Shown here piece after piece: positions 48,111-57,262 of a stretch of 64,000 bases of DNA. How positions within the stretch are numbered: the stretch's first letter is position 1; every line of letters begins with the position of its first letter. The position numbers and the translations under genes were made by a program. This DNA is from Rhodocyclaceae bacterium (GTDB taxonomy: Bacteria; Pseudomonadota; Gammaproteobacteria; Burkholderiales; Rhodocyclaceae). Location: positions 186,001 through 250,000 of the forward strand of contig NKXK01000027.1 in the NCBI GenBank assembly GCA_004379165.1, read 5' to 3'. Under the pieces are notes generated by a model. It searched no databases and was not told the DNA's origin. It saw only the letters and a list, made by a program, of their open reading frames with translations.

Positions 48111-48749
48111 TTGGCGCTGCGTCTCACCGAAATTTTCTTCTCCCTGCAGGGAGAAGCCTCACGGGTCGGCCTGCCGACGGTATTCGTCCGCCTTACCGGC
48201 TGCCCATTGCGCTGTACCTGGTGTGACACCACTTACAGTTTCACCGGCGGCGAGCCGGCGACCGTCGCGTCGATTCTCGCCGAGGTGGCCAAGTATCCGG
48301 CCCGCCAGGTCTGCGTGACCGGTGGTGAGCCGCTGTCACAGAAGGAATGCCTACTCCTGCTGACGGCGCTGTGCGATGCCGGCTACGACGTGTCGCTGGA
48401 AACGTCGGGGGCACTGGACATCGCAGACGTTGATCCGCGGGTCGCGCGGATCATGGACCTCAAGGCGCCGGATTCCGGCGAGTGCGCGAAAAACCGCTGG
48501 GAAAACCTGGTCCACCTGACACCGCGCGACGAGATCAAGATCATCATCGCTTCCGACGCTGATTACCGCTGGGCATGCGAGCAAATCCGCAGTCACCGTC
48601 TCGATACACTGTGCCCGGTGTTGCTGTCGCCGGCACAGGGTCAGTTCGAGGCGCGCGATCTCGCCGAACGCATCCTCGGGGACGGGCTCAATGTCCGCTT
48701 CCAAATACAGTTGCACAAGCTGCTTTGGGGTAACATGAAAGCAAAATAG
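48111..48749 (+). CDS. queE: 7-carboxy-7-deazaguanine synthase QueE
   Basis: QueE is a radical-SAM enzyme in queuosine (preQ0) synthesis. The 212-residue product carries the cluster-binding TGCPLRCTWCDTTYSF, with the CxxxCxxC pattern, near residue 32. A TTG directly abuts the cpoB stop and is the only start that keeps the N-terminal LTEIFFSLQGEAS, so TTG initiation with translational coupling is likely. queC, the next enzyme of the pathway, is 5 kb away beyond a transporter cluster. Confidence 0.94.
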   Translation: MALRLTEIFFSLQGEASRVGLPTVFVRLTGCPLRCTWCDTTYSFTGGEPATVASILAEVAKYPARQVCVTGGEPLSQKECLLLLTALCDAGYDVSLETSGALDIADVDPRVARIMDLKAPDSGECAKNRWENLVHLTPRDEIKIIIASDADYRWACEQIRSHRLDTLCPVLLSPAQGQFEARDLAERILGDGLNVRFQIQLHKLLWGNMKAK

Positions 48750-48768
48750 TGCCGGGGGAGACACCGCC

Positions 48769-49134
48769 ATGATCGAGAATCGCCGCCACTACTCACGCAT
48801 CCGTTTTCAGGCATCCGCCTCCCTGAGTCTTGCCGATGGCGAAATCATCCGGGTCGAAGTGGCGGATCTCTCGCTCAAGGGCGCACTGGTGCGTCCCGTC
48901 GCCGACCCCTACATACTGGTCGGCAGTCATGGCCACCTGGCCATCCGCCTTGATGACGAAGATGCCCGCATCGACATTTCGGTTACCGTCGTCCACCATC
49001 AGGGTGCGTTTTTCGGCCTGGCCTGCACCGAAATCGACCTTGACAGCGTCACCCATCTGCGTCGTCTGGTCGCGCTCAACCTGGGCGACGATGCGCTCGC
49101 CGAACGTGAAGTGATGTCGCTGGCCGGTCATTGA
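48769..49134 (+). CDS. PilZ-domain protein
   Basis: The 121-residue product is a stand-alone PilZ domain, a c-di-GMP receptor fold. The N-terminal NRRHYSRIRF supplies the RxxxR motif and VADLSLKGALV the second (D/N)xSxxG motif, so both c-di-GMP-binding signatures are present. A GGGGGAG ribosome-binding site precedes the ATG. Effector partner unknown; it has no obvious link to the flanking transporter genes. Confidence 0.88.
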   Translation: MIENRRHYSRIRFQASASLSLADGEIIRVEVADLSLKGALVRPVADPYILVGSHGHLAIRLDDEDARIDISVTVVHHQGAFFGLACTEIDLDSVTHLRRLVALNLGDDALAEREVMSLAGH

Positions 49135-49151
49135 CCGGCTGGCGGGATATT

Positions 49152-49865
49152 TCAGATACCGAGGTAACGATGCCAGATGCCGTGGTCGGCATCGAGGGCC
49201 GCTGAGCTTCCCTGCCAGACCACGGTGCCGCGCTCGATGATCGTGTGCCGATCGGCCAGCGCGATCAGCTTTTCGACGTACTTATCCACGACCAGCACGC
49301 TCTGACCCGCACTGCGCAGTTGCGCGAGGCAGGCCCAGATTTCGTCGCGGATCAGCGGCGCCAGACCTTCCGTGGCCTCGTCGAGAATGAGCAGGCGCGG
49401 GTTGGTGACCAGCGCCCGGCCGATGGACAGCATTTGCTGTTCGCCTCCGGAAAGCTGGTTGCCGAGATTTTTGTTCCGCTCCAGCAGGCGCGGGAAAAGC
49501 TGATAAACGCGGGCGGGCGTCCACGGCGCGGCAACGCCGCGGCGGTTGGCGTAAAAGGCGACCAGATGCTCGTCAACCGTCAGGTTGGGAAAGCACTGCC
49601 GGCCCTCAGGCACCAGCGCAATGCCCGCGCGGCCGATACGATCCGGGCGCCAGCCGGCGATGTCCTCGCCGAGAAAACGGATGTGGCCAGCTTTCACCGG
49701 TTCCAGACCGCACAGCGCACGCAGCGTGGTTGTCTTGCCCATGCCGTTGCGGCCGAGCAGCGTTGCCGCCTCCCCTTCCTGCATGATCAGGTTGATGCCG
49801 AACAGCACCTGGCTGGGGCCATAGGCGACTTCGAGGCCGGAAATTTCGAGCAGCGGCGCGCTCAC
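49152..49865 (-). CDS. livF: Liv-type ABC transporter ATP-binding protein LivF (second cluster)
   Basis: The 237-residue product is the second ATPase of a complete Liv-type importer. It has Walker A GRNGMGKTTTLRAL (Met replaces the usual Ala), signature QLSGGEQQMLSIGRAL and Walker B LLILDEATEGLAP. It overlaps the LivG gene by four bases. The cluster order, read on the minus strand, is binding protein, livH, livM, livG, livF. Confidence 0.9.
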   Translation of the reverse strand: MSAPLLEISGLEVAYGPSQVLFGINLIMQEGEAATLLGRNGMGKTTTLRALCGLEPVKAGHIRFLGEDIAGWRPDRIGRAGIALVPEGRQCFPNLTVDEHLVAFYANRRGVAAPWTPARVYQLFPRLLERNKNLGNQLSGGEQQMLSIGRALVTNPRLLILDEATEGLAPLIRDEIWACLAQLRSAGQSVLVVDKYVEKLIALADRHTIIERGTVVWQGSSAALDADHGIWHRYLGI

Positions 49866-50617
49866 AGGTGGTCTCCGAGATAGGCACGACGGACGCCCGC
49901 GTCGCTCTTCACTTCTTCCGGCGTGCCGGTACAGACCAGTTCGCCATTGACCAGCACCGAGATGCGGTCGGCCAGCCGGAATACGGCGGCCATGTCGTGT
50001 TCGACGAGCAGGATGGTGATGTGGCGGGCAAGGTGTTCGATCAGCTCGACCATGCGCGCCGATTCCTCCGGGCCGGTGCCGGCCATCGGTTCGTCGAGCA
50101 GCAGCAGTTGCGGCTTGGTCGCCAGCGCCATCGCAAGTTCGAGCGCCCGCTGTTCGCCGTGCGAGAGATTGCCGGCAAGGCTGGCTTTCTGAGTGCTCAG
50201 CCCCACCTGCTCAAGATGGCCGGCGGCCTCGTCAAAGAGCGCGGTCTCAGTGCGGACCGGCCGCCAGAAGCGGAAGCTGCTGCCCGCATCGGCGCGGCCC
50301 TGCACGGCCAGCGCGACGTTGTCGAGCGCCGACAGGCCGGGGAAGACGTTGGTGATCTGGTACGAACGGGCCATGCCGGCGCGGACGCGGGCGTGCATCG
50401 GCAGGCGGGTAACGTCGCGGCCGGCAAGGTGAACACTGCCGGAATCCGGCTGCAATGCGCCGGACACATGATGGATGAAGGTGGTCTTGCCGGCGCCGTT
50501 GGGACCGATCAGCGCGTGCACCTCGCCGGCATTGACGCTGAAATTGACCGCCTTCAGCGCGTCGACGGCGGCAAAGCGGCGGGAAAGCTGGCGGACGTCG
50601 AGCAGCGGGTCAGCCAT
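49862..50617 (-). CDS. livG: Liv-type ABC transporter ATP-binding protein LivG (second cluster)
   Basis: From the ATG at 50617 (MADPLLDVRQLSRRF) the product is 251 residues, with Walker A GPNGAGKTTFIHH, signature NLSHGEQRALELAMAL and Walker B LLLLDEPMAGTGP. The open frame continues upstream to 50755 but that part overlaps livM and has no domain content. It overlaps livM by eight bases, consistent with coupled translation. Confidence 0.9.
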   Translation of the reverse strand: MADPLLDVRQLSRRFAAVDALKAVNFSVNAGEVHALIGPNGAGKTTFIHHVSGALQPDSGSVHLAGRDVTRLPMHARVRAGMARSYQITNVFPGLSALDNVALAVQGRADAGSSFRFWRPVRTETALFDEAAGHLEQVGLSTQKASLAGNLSHGEQRALELAMALATKPQLLLLDEPMAGTGPEESARMVELIEHLARHITILLVEHDMAAVFRLADRISVLVNGELVCTGTPEEVKSDAGVRRAYLGDHL

Positions 50618-51557
50618 GGCGCTTCCGGAACAGGGCGGCGACCCCCTTGGGGGCGAAGAGGACGATGGCCAGCAGGAGCAGGCCGAGGATGATGTGCCAG
50701 TGTTCAGTGACGCCGACCAGGCTTTCTTCCAGCAACAACAGGACGACCGCGCCAACGACGCCGCCGTAAAGGTAGCCGACGCCGCCGATGATAACCATCA
50801 CCAGCAGGGTGCCGGACTGTGTCCATTGCAGCAGGTTGGGGCTCGCCAGTCCGGTGAGGTTGGCGAGCAGCGCGCCGGCCAGCCCGGCGAAGGCGCCGCC
50901 GAGGACGAAGGCGAGCAGGCGGTAGCGGAAGACCGGATAGCCGAGCGCCGCCATGCGCGTTTCGTTTTCGCGGATGGCCTGCAGCGTGCGTCCGAAGCGG
51001 GCATCGGCCAGGCGCCCGAAGAGGAGCATGGCTGCGGTGAACGCGGAAAATGCCACAAAATAGAGCGTCTGGTCGTCGCTCATCGGGATGCCGGCAAACT
51101 GCATCCGGCCGTTCAGCGGCAGGCCGTCGTCACCGCCCCAGGCACGCGCCGAGACGAAGAGGTAATAAGCCATCTGCGCGAAGGCCAGCGTAATCATGAT
51201 GAAATAGACACCGCGCGTGCGCAGGCTGATGGCGCCGACCAGCAGCGCCAGCAAACCGGCCGCCGCCATGGCCGCCGGAAAGGCGATCAGCGCTTCGTTG
51301 ATGCCCGCCTGCTGGCAGATTGCCGCCGCATAGGCACCGGCCCCGAGAAAGGCAGCGTGGCCGAGCGAGACCATGCCGCCGAAGCCGAGCACAAGGTTGA
51401 GGCTGGAAGCGGCGAGCGCGAAGATCAGCACACGGGTGGCGAAGCCGATGTAGAACGCCTGATCGAAGCTCGTCAGCACGGCGGGCATCGCCAGCAGCGC
51501 GATGCCGAAGGTGATCAGCGCCGGTTTTTGCCAGGAGGCGGCTTGGTAAAACGCCAC
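50610..51557 (-). CDS. livM: Liv-type ABC permease LivM (second cluster)
   Basis: The 315-residue product has about nine membrane segments, with LGFGGMVSLGHAAFLGAGAY and the cytoplasmic loop AIRENETRMAALGYPV typical of LivM. Unlike the first cluster, permease and ATPase are separate genes. A copy of the dispersed motif lies antisense in the gene near 51031-51061 (reading FSAFTAAM). It starts one base after the livH stop. Confidence 0.9.
   Translation of the reverse strand: MAFYQAASWQKPALITFGIALLAMPAVLTSFDQAFYIGFATRVLIFALAASSLNLVLGFGGMVSLGHAAFLGAGAYAAAICQQAGINEALIAFPAAMAAAGLLALLVGAISLRTRGVYFIMITLAFAQMAYYLFVSARAWGGDDGLPLNGRMQFAGIPMSDDQTLYFVAFSAFTAAMLLFGRLADARFGRTLQAIRENETRMAALGYPVFRYRLLAFVLGGAFAGLAGALLANLTGLASPNLLQWTQSGTLLVMVIIGGVGYLYGGVVGAVVLLLLEESLVGVTEHWHIILGLLLLAIVLFAPKGVAALFRKRHG
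51031..51061 (+). repeat. Dispersed 35-bp motif copy within livM
   Basis: The core reads TGCGGTGAACGCGGAAAA, 16 of 18 matches, followed by TGCCACAAAATAG. It lies on the strand opposite the livM coding sense. Confidence 0.5.
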
Positions 51558-52484
51558 TTACGCCCTCGCCGGGAAGAGGCCTTGCGGCTTGAAGAAGAGA
51601 ATGGCGGCCATCAGCAGGTAAATCAGGATCGAGGCCAGTGCGGGGCCGAGAGTCGATGCCGCATCGGCCGGCAGGGCGGCGCGTAGCAAAGTTGGCAACA
51701 GCGCTCGGCCGAGGGTGTCGACGGTGCCGACGATCAGCGCGCCGACCAGCGCGCCGCGGATCGAGCCGATGCCGCCTATGATGATGACGACAAAGGCGAG
51801 GATCAGGATGCTTTCGCCCATGCCGACCTGAACTGCCAGCAACGGCCCGAGCAGGCCACCGGCCAGCGCGCAGAGCGCGGCACCGAAAACAAAGACGGCG
51901 GTGAACAGGGCGCGGACATTGATGCCCAGCGCCTCGGTCATTTCGCGGTTGGCGGCGCCGGCGCGTACCCACATGCCGACGCGGCTCCTGGCGACAAGCA
52001 GGTAGAGCAGGCCGCCGACGCCAAGGCCGAAGGCGATGATCACCAGCCGGTAGGCAGGGTAAAAGAAAGTGTCGCCGAACAGCGGCAGTTCGACCGGGCC
52101 GGACAGGGCTTCCGGCGGGTTGAGCATCAGCGGTGCCGGCCCCCAGATCATCCGCACCGCCTCGTTGGCGATGAGGATCAGCGCAAAGGTTGCCAGCACC
52201 TGCGACAGGTGGTCGCGCTGATATAGCTGGCGGAACAGCGACAGTTCGAGCAGCAGCCCGAGAACCGCTGCACCGGCGACACCGGCACCAAGGCCGATCC
52301 AGAAAGAATCGGCAGCCTGCGCGGCGGCAGCGACGAAGTAAGCGCCCACCATGTACAGCGATCCATGCGCCAGATTGATGCAGTCCATGATGCCGAAAAC
52401 GAGCGTCAGCCCGGCAGCAAGCAGGAACAGCATCAAGCCGAATTGCAGGCCGTTGAGGGCCTGTTCGAGGATCAGTTGGGTCAT
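51558..52484 (-). CDS. livH: Liv-type ABC permease LivH (second cluster)
   Basis: The 308-residue product has eight to nine membrane segments, with GLTLVFGIMDCINLAHGSLY near the N-terminus and GAANREMTEALGINV in the cytoplasmic loop, both LivH signatures. It is 139 bases downstream of the binding-protein gene on the minus strand. Confidence 0.9.
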   Translation of the reverse strand: MTQLILEQALNGLQFGLMLFLLAAGLTLVFGIMDCINLAHGSLYMVGAYFVAAAAQAADSFWIGLGAGVAGAAVLGLLLELSLFRQLYQRDHLSQVLATFALILIANEAVRMIWGPAPLMLNPPEALSGPVELPLFGDTFFYPAYRLVIIAFGLGVGGLLYLLVARSRVGMWVRAGAANREMTEALGINVRALFTAVFVFGAALCALAGGLLGPLLAVQVGMGESILILAFVVIIIGGIGSIRGALVGALIVGTVDTLGRALLPTLLRAALPADAASTLGPALASILIYLLMAAILFFKPQGLFPARA

Positions 52485-52623
52485 GAAAGCAAGGGTGTGG
52501 AGACCTCGGTACGCTCAAGGCGAAGCCAAGACGAGGCGGCAAAGTCGGCGGCGCCGCAGACAGTACATCTGTACGGCAAGGTGCCGTCGGCTGCAGCCAA
52601 CGACGTATTGGCGAGCGTCCTCG

Positions 52624-53799
52624 TTACTTCATCTTGCACTGCGAAACATAGGCATCGGCGTGATTGGTGAAGATGGTGCCCATGGTCTTGTTGGTGACGC
52701 GGCCCTGGGCATCCTTGCCGATGGCGCGCAGGTAGTAGTTCTGCACCGGGTAGTGGTTGCTGTTGAACTTGAAATCACCGCGCACGGACTTGAAGCGCTT
52801 GGCTTCCAGTGCTTTCTGCAGCGCGGCCTTGTCCTCGACCTTGCCCTTCACGTCGCGCACGGCGGCGTCCATCATCAGCGCTGCATCGTAGCCCTGTGAG
52901 GCGTAGAGCGACGGCAGGCGGCTGTACTCCTTCTGGAACTCGGCGACGAAACGCTTGTTTTCGGCGTTGTCCATGTCGTGTGCCCAGTGCGAGGAGTTGA
53001 ACATACCCATCATCGGCGCGCCAACGGCCTTGATCACGTCCTCGTCGGCCGAGAAGCCAGGGGCGAAGAGCTGGGTGTCGCGCGACAGGCCGGCGGACAC
53101 GAACTGCTTGACGAAGTTGATACCCATGCCGCCCGGCAGGAAGAAGAACAGCGCATCCGGCTTGGCAGCGCGGATCTGGGCGAGTTCGGCGGCGTAATCG
53201 AGCTGGCCGAGCTTGGTGTAGATCTCTTCGGTCTTGCCCTTATAGAAGCGCTTGAAGCCGGACACGGCATCCTTGCCGCCAGGATAGTTCGGGGTGACGA
53301 TCAGGACATCCTTGAACCCCTTGTCCTGCACGACCTTGCCGACGGCTTCGTGCAGGTTGTCGTTCTGCCAGGCAACGTTGAAGAAGTAGGGGTTGCACTG
53401 CTCGCCGGCATATTGCGACGGGCCGGCGTTGGCAGAGATGTAGAAGGTCTTGTTCTCAAAGACGGTGGGGCCAACGGCGAGCATGATGTTGGAGAAGACG
53501 ATGCCGGTCATGAAATCGACCTTGTCCTTCTTCAGAAACTTGTCGGCGGCCTGCTTGGCGACGTCCGGATTCTGTTGGTCGTCGGCAATGATGACTTCCG
53601 CCGGCAGGTTGCCGAGTTTGCCGCCGAGCTGCTTCATCGCCAGGTTGAAACCATCGCGGATATCGACACCGAGGCCGGCTCCGGGACCGGAGAGGGTGGA
53701 AACAAAACCGACCTTGATCTTGTCGGCGGCGTGGGCGGAGCCCGTCAGCAAGGGGGGTAACAGCAGGGCGGCGGCGAGGGCGGTCAGGCGAAGCGTCAT
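52624..53799 (-). CDS. Liv-type ABC transporter substrate-binding protein (second cluster)
   Basis: From the ATG at 53799, preceded by GGAG, the product is 391 residues with a signal peptide ending AHA and mature start ADKIKVGFVSTLSGPGAGLG. It is a type I periplasmic binding protein of the Periplasmic_6 kind. Its sequence differs clearly from the paralogous pair of cluster one, so a different ligand is likely. Liv-type systems in betaproteobacteria also carry aromatic acids or amides, and the ligand here is unknown. The longer open frame upstream is not supported. Confidence 0.88.
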   Translation of the reverse strand: MTLRLTALAAALLLPPLLTGSAHAADKIKVGFVSTLSGPGAGLGVDIRDGFNLAMKQLGGKLGNLPAEVIIADDQQNPDVAKQAADKFLKKDKVDFMTGIVFSNIMLAVGPTVFENKTFYISANAGPSQYAGEQCNPYFFNVAWQNDNLHEAVGKVVQDKGFKDVLIVTPNYPGGKDAVSGFKRFYKGKTEEIYTKLGQLDYAAELAQIRAAKPDALFFFLPGGMGINFVKQFVSAGLSRDTQLFAPGFSADEDVIKAVGAPMMGMFNSSHWAHDMDNAENKRFVAEFQKEYSRLPSLYASQGYDAALMMDAAVRDVKGKVEDKAALQKALEAKRFKSVRGDFKFNSNHYPVQNYYLRAIGKDAQGRVTNKTMGTIFTNHADAYVSQCKMK

Positions 53800-53879
53800 G
53801 GGATTCTCCGGCGGGGGTCTGGAACGGCCTGCGGGTGGGCCAAGGCTGCAAATTGTAGCGCAGGAACAAGCAGATACCG

Positions 53880-53914
53880 CTAAGGTGAACGCGGAAAAGC
53901 AGCCAATTTGGGGT
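53880..53914 (+). repeat. Dispersed 35-bp motif, degenerate copy upstream of queC
   Basis: The core reads TAAGGTGAACGCGGAAAA, 14 of 18 matches, followed by GCAGCCAATTTGGGG. It lies 14 bases before the queC ATG, in the queC leader or promoter region. Confidence 0.4.
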
Positions 53915-53927
53915 ATATTCGCGCCCC

Positions 53928-54605
53928 ATGATGAAGCCCGCTGTCGTTCTCCTTTCCGGTGGTCTCGATTCCGCCACATGTCTTGCTATTGCCCGCTCAC
54001 AGGGCTTTGACTGCTACTGCCTGTCCTTCGACTATGGACAGCGCCACAACGCCGAATTGAAGGCGGCCGAGCGCGTGGTCAAGGCGCTGGGGGCGAAGGA
54101 GCATCGCGTCCTCAATCTTGGCCTCGCCCAGTTTGGCGGTTCGGCGCTGACCGACACCTCGATTGCGGTGCCGGTCGACGGCGTGCATCCGGGCATTCCG
54201 GTCACCTACGTGCCGGCGCGCAATACCATCATGCTGTCGCTGGCGCTTGCCTGGGCGGAAGTGCTGGGCAGCGACGACATCTTCGTCGGGGTCAATGCCG
54301 TCGATTATTCCGGCTACCCGGATTGCCGGCCGGAATACATCGCCGCTTTCGAGAAAATGGCCAATCTCGCCACCAAGTCCGGTGTCGAAGGCCACAAGCT
54401 GCATATCCACGCGCCACTGATTGCCCTGTCCAAGGCCGAAATCATCCGCACCGGCGCCGCGCTCGGCGTTGACTACGGCCTGACGGTTTCCTGCTATCAG
54501 GCCAATGAACTGGGCCGCGCCTGCGGTGTCTGTGATTCCTGCCGCCTGCGTGCCGAGGGCTTTGCCGCTGCCGGCGTCGCCGATCCCACGTCCTACCGTC
54601 ATTGA
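53928..54605 (+). CDS. queC: 7-cyano-7-deazaguanine synthase QueC
   Basis: QueC makes preQ0 from 7-carboxy-7-deazaguanine and ammonia using ATP. The 225-residue product has the PP-loop [17 protein letters not shown] at the start and the C-terminal zinc site [18 protein letters not shown]. It acts directly after QueE in the pathway. A transporter cluster on the other strand separates the two genes. Confidence 0.97.
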   Translation: MMKPAVVLLSGGLDSATCLAIARSQGFDCYCLSFDYGQRHNAELKAAERVVKALGAKEHRVLNLGLAQFGGSALTDTSIAVPVDGVHPGIPVTYVPARNTIMLSLALAWAEVLGSDDIFVGVNAVDYSGYPDCRPEYIAAFEKMANLATKSGVEGHKLHIHAPLIALSKAEIIRTGAALGVDYGLTVSCYQANELGRACGVCDSCRLRAEGFAAAGVADPTSYRH

Positions 54606-54624
54606 TACCCTATCGAGTCTGACC

Positions 54625-55728
54625 ATGGAAGCCAGCATCTCCACCACGCCCGTCCTCTGGCTGGCCTTCGCCGTTGCCTTTGCCTTTGGTGCCATCGGCC
54701 AGAAAACCCACTTCTGCACCATGGGCGCGGTGTCCGACATCGTGAACATGGAAGACTGGGGCCGCATGCGGATGTGGCTGCTGGCCATCGGCGTGGCCAT
54801 CCTCGGCGCCGGCGCGCTGCACGCGGCCGGGCTGATCGACCTCGGCAAGAGCTTCTACCGTACCCCGGCCTTCACCTGGCTGTCGTATCTGGTCGGTGGC
54901 GGCTGTTTCGGTGTCGGCATGGTGCTCGCCTCCGGTTGCGGCTCGAAGACATTGATACGTATCGGCGGCGGCAACCTCAAGTCGGTGGTCGTTTTCCTCA
55001 TGCTCGGCGTCGTCGCCTACATGACCATGCGCGGTGTTTTCGGCGTCTTCCGCATCAATGTGCTGGAAAAGGCCGTCATCACCTTCCCCGGTGGGCAGGA
55101 CGTGCCGGCGCTGCTAACCGCCGCCGGCCTCGACCCGAAAACCGCCTTCCTCCTTGCTACGTTGGGCATCGGCGGCGGGCTGACTGCTTTCTGCCTGTTC
55201 AAGCGCGATTTCTGGACCTTCGATAACCTGCTTGGCGGGCTGGGTACCGGTTTGCTGGTGGTTGCTGCGTGGTACGTCAGCGGCCACATCGGCTATCTCG
55301 CCGAACATCCGGAAACCCTGGAGGAAGCTTTCCTCGCCACCAACAGCGGGCGCATGGAATCGCTGACTTTCGTTGCCCCGCAGGCCTACACGCTGGAACT
55401 GCTGATGCTGTGGTCCGACAGCAGCCGCAAGCTGACCTTCGCCATCGCCACCGTGCTCGGTGTCATCGCCGGTTCCTGTGCCTGGTCGCTGCTGACCCGG
55501 AGCTTCCGCTGGGAAGGCTTTGCCAGCGTCGAGGACACCGCCAACCATCTGATCGGCGCGGCGCTGATGGGCTTTGGCGGTGTCGTTGCCATGGGCTGCA
55601 CCGTCGGTCAGGGCATTACCGGCTTTTCGACGCTGGCGCTCGGCTCCATCGTCACCTTCCTCGCCATTGTCGGCGCAGCCACGGCGACGCTGAAGTTCCA
55701 GTACTGGCGGCTGATGCGCGAAGCATAG
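54625..55728 (+). CDS. YeeE/YedE-family sulfur-compound transporter (TsuA-like)
   Basis: From the ATG at 54625 ([17 protein letters not shown]) the product is 367 residues with nine to ten membrane segments. Three conserved cysteine positions of the family are seen: [20 protein letters not shown] and [13 protein letters not shown]. Founders of this family import thiosulfate through cysteine-lined pores, so thiosulfate or a related sulfur species is a reasonable inference. No adjacent TusA-like gene is seen. It begins 19 bases after queC. Confidence 0.87.
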   Translation: MEASISTTPVLWLAFAVAFAFGAIGQKTHFCTMGAVSDIVNMEDWGRMRMWLLAIGVAILGAGALHAAGLIDLGKSFYRTPAFTWLSYLVGGGCFGVGMVLASGCGSKTLIRIGGGNLKSVVVFLMLGVVAYMTMRGVFGVFRINVLEKAVITFPGGQDVPALLTAAGLDPKTAFLLATLGIGGGLTAFCLFKRDFWTFDNLLGGLGTGLLVVAAWYVSGHIGYLAEHPETLEEAFLATNSGRMESLTFVAPQAYTLELLMLWSDSSRKLTFAIATVLGVIAGSCAWSLLTRSFRWEGFASVEDTANHLIGAALMGFGGVVAMGCTVGQGITGFSTLALGSIVTFLAIVGAATATLKFQYWRLMREA

Positions 55729-55775
55729 GCGGCTCTCGGTTAGAATCCTCCGCACAACAACACACGGAGGAGAAC

Positions 55776-56951
55776 ATGCCGAAAGCCCAATTCTGCTGGG
55801 AAGACCCACTGCTGCTCGATGCGCAGTTGAGCAGCGAGGAACGCCAGATTCGCGACGCCGCCCGCGACTATTGTCAGGGCAAGCTGGTGCCGCGAGTGAC
55901 CGAGGCCTTCCGCCATGAACGCACCGACCCGGAAATCTTCCGCGAAATGGGCGCCATGGGCCTGCTCGGGCCGACAGTGTCGCCGGAATACGGCGGCGCC
56001 GGCCTCAACTACGTTGCCTACGGCCTGATCGCCCGCGAGGTCGAGCGCGTCGATTCCGGCTACCGCTCGATGATGAGCGTGCAGTCCTCGCTGGTCATGG
56101 TGCCGATCGAGACCTTCGGCAGCGAGGCGCAGAAGCGCAAATACCTGCCAAAACTCGCCACCGGCGAGTGGATTGGCTGCTTCGGCCTGACTGAGCCGAA
56201 CCACGGTTCCGACCCCGGCAGCATGGAAACCCGCGCCCACAAGGTCGATGGCGGTTACCTGCTCAATGGCAGCAAGATGTGGATTACCAACGCGCCGATC
56301 GCCGACGTTTTCGTCGTATGGGCCAAGAACGATGCAGGCATGATCCGCGGTTTCGTGCTGGAAAAGGGCATGCCCGGCCTCTCGGCGCCGACGATACATG
56401 GGAAGGTCGGTCTGCGCGCGTCAGTCACTGGCGAAATCGTCATGCAGGATGTATTCGTCCCGGCCGAGAACGAGTTTCCGGAAGTACGCGGCCTCAAGGG
56501 ACCGTTTACCTGCCTCGATTCAGCCCGCTATGGCATTGCCTGGGGGGCGCTCGGTGCGGCCGAGTTCTGCTGGCACCGTGCCCGGCAATACACGCTCGAC
56601 CGCCAGCAGTTCGGCCGGCCGCTGGCGGCCAACCAGCTGGTGCAGAAAAAGCTGGCCGACATGCAGACGGAAATCTCCCTCGGCCTGCAGGGCTGCCTGC
56701 GGCTGGGGCGGATGAAGGACGACGGGACGGCTTCGGTAGAGATCACCTCGATCATGAAGCGCAACTCCTGCGGCAAGGCGCTGGATATCGCCCGCGTTGC
56801 CCGCGACATGCTCGGTGGCAATGGCATTTCGGACGAATTCGGCGTCATCCGCCACGTTGTCAATCTCGAGGTGGTGAATACCTACGAGGGCACGCACGAC
56901 ATCCACGCGCTGATCCTCGGCCGCGCGCAGACGGGGATTCCGGCTTTTTGA
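55776..56951 (+). CDS. gcdH: Glutaryl-CoA dehydrogenase
   Basis: This acyl-CoA dehydrogenase oxidises and decarboxylates glutaryl-CoA to crotonyl-CoA in lysine, tryptophan and aromatic degradation. From the ATG at 55776, after GGAGGAG, it is 391 residues. It has [19 protein letters not shown], the family-typical glutaryl-CoA-type [20 protein letters not shown] and the catalytic-base region [20 protein letters not shown]. Order and sequence favour GcdH over short-chain dehydrogenases. Confidence 0.93.
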   Translation: MPKAQFCWEDPLLLDAQLSSEERQIRDAARDYCQGKLVPRVTEAFRHERTDPEIFREMGAMGLLGPTVSPEYGGAGLNYVAYGLIAREVERVDSGYRSMMSVQSSLVMVPIETFGSEAQKRKYLPKLATGEWIGCFGLTEPNHGSDPGSMETRAHKVDGGYLLNGSKMWITNAPIADVFVVWAKNDAGMIRGFVLEKGMPGLSAPTIHGKVGLRASVTGEIVMQDVFVPAENEFPEVRGLKGPFTCLDSARYGIAWGALGAAEFCWHRARQYTLDRQQFGRPLAANQLVQKKLADMQTEISLGLQGCLRLGRMKDDGTASVEITSIMKRNSCGKALDIARVARDMLGGNGISDEFGVIRHVVNLEVVNTYEGTHDIHALILGRAQTGIPAF

Positions 56952-56973
56952 ACCGGCGATGAAGCGGGGGCGC

Positions 56974-57192
56974 TCAGTCGCCCTCGTTTTCCTTCAGTTT
57001 TTCGATAACCAGCGGAAAAGCGCCGGAACCGATCAGGGCGATGGCGGAGACGATGAAGGCCAGACCGGCCATCGGGTCGTCGAGCACCGGATGCAGGGCA
57101 GCGCCGAAGCCGGCGAGGCTGACGGCGCCGGGAATGGCACAAATCACCCCCAGGGCGGTGAGGGCGATAAAGGAAAAGGGATAGCGGCGCAT
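56974..57192 (-). CDS. Small membrane protein of unknown function
   Basis: The 72-residue product has two hydrophobic segments (about 8-30 and 43-60) joined by a loop with HPVLDDPMAG and a charged C-terminus. It starts MRRYPFSF. It lies convergent to gcdH and divergent from the metallo-hydrolase. No family recognised; coding potential is supported by membrane-protein pattern and position only. Confidence 0.5.
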   Translation of the reverse strand: MRRYPFSFIALTALGVICAIPGAVSLAGFGAALHPVLDDPMAGLAFIVSAIALIGSGAFPLVIEKLKENEGD

Positions 57193-57262
57193 GGCGAAAG
57201 TGTAGACGAGCGCGCGATTCGGCGCGATGATTCATAACATTTTACTAATTCAGGGGGCACTG

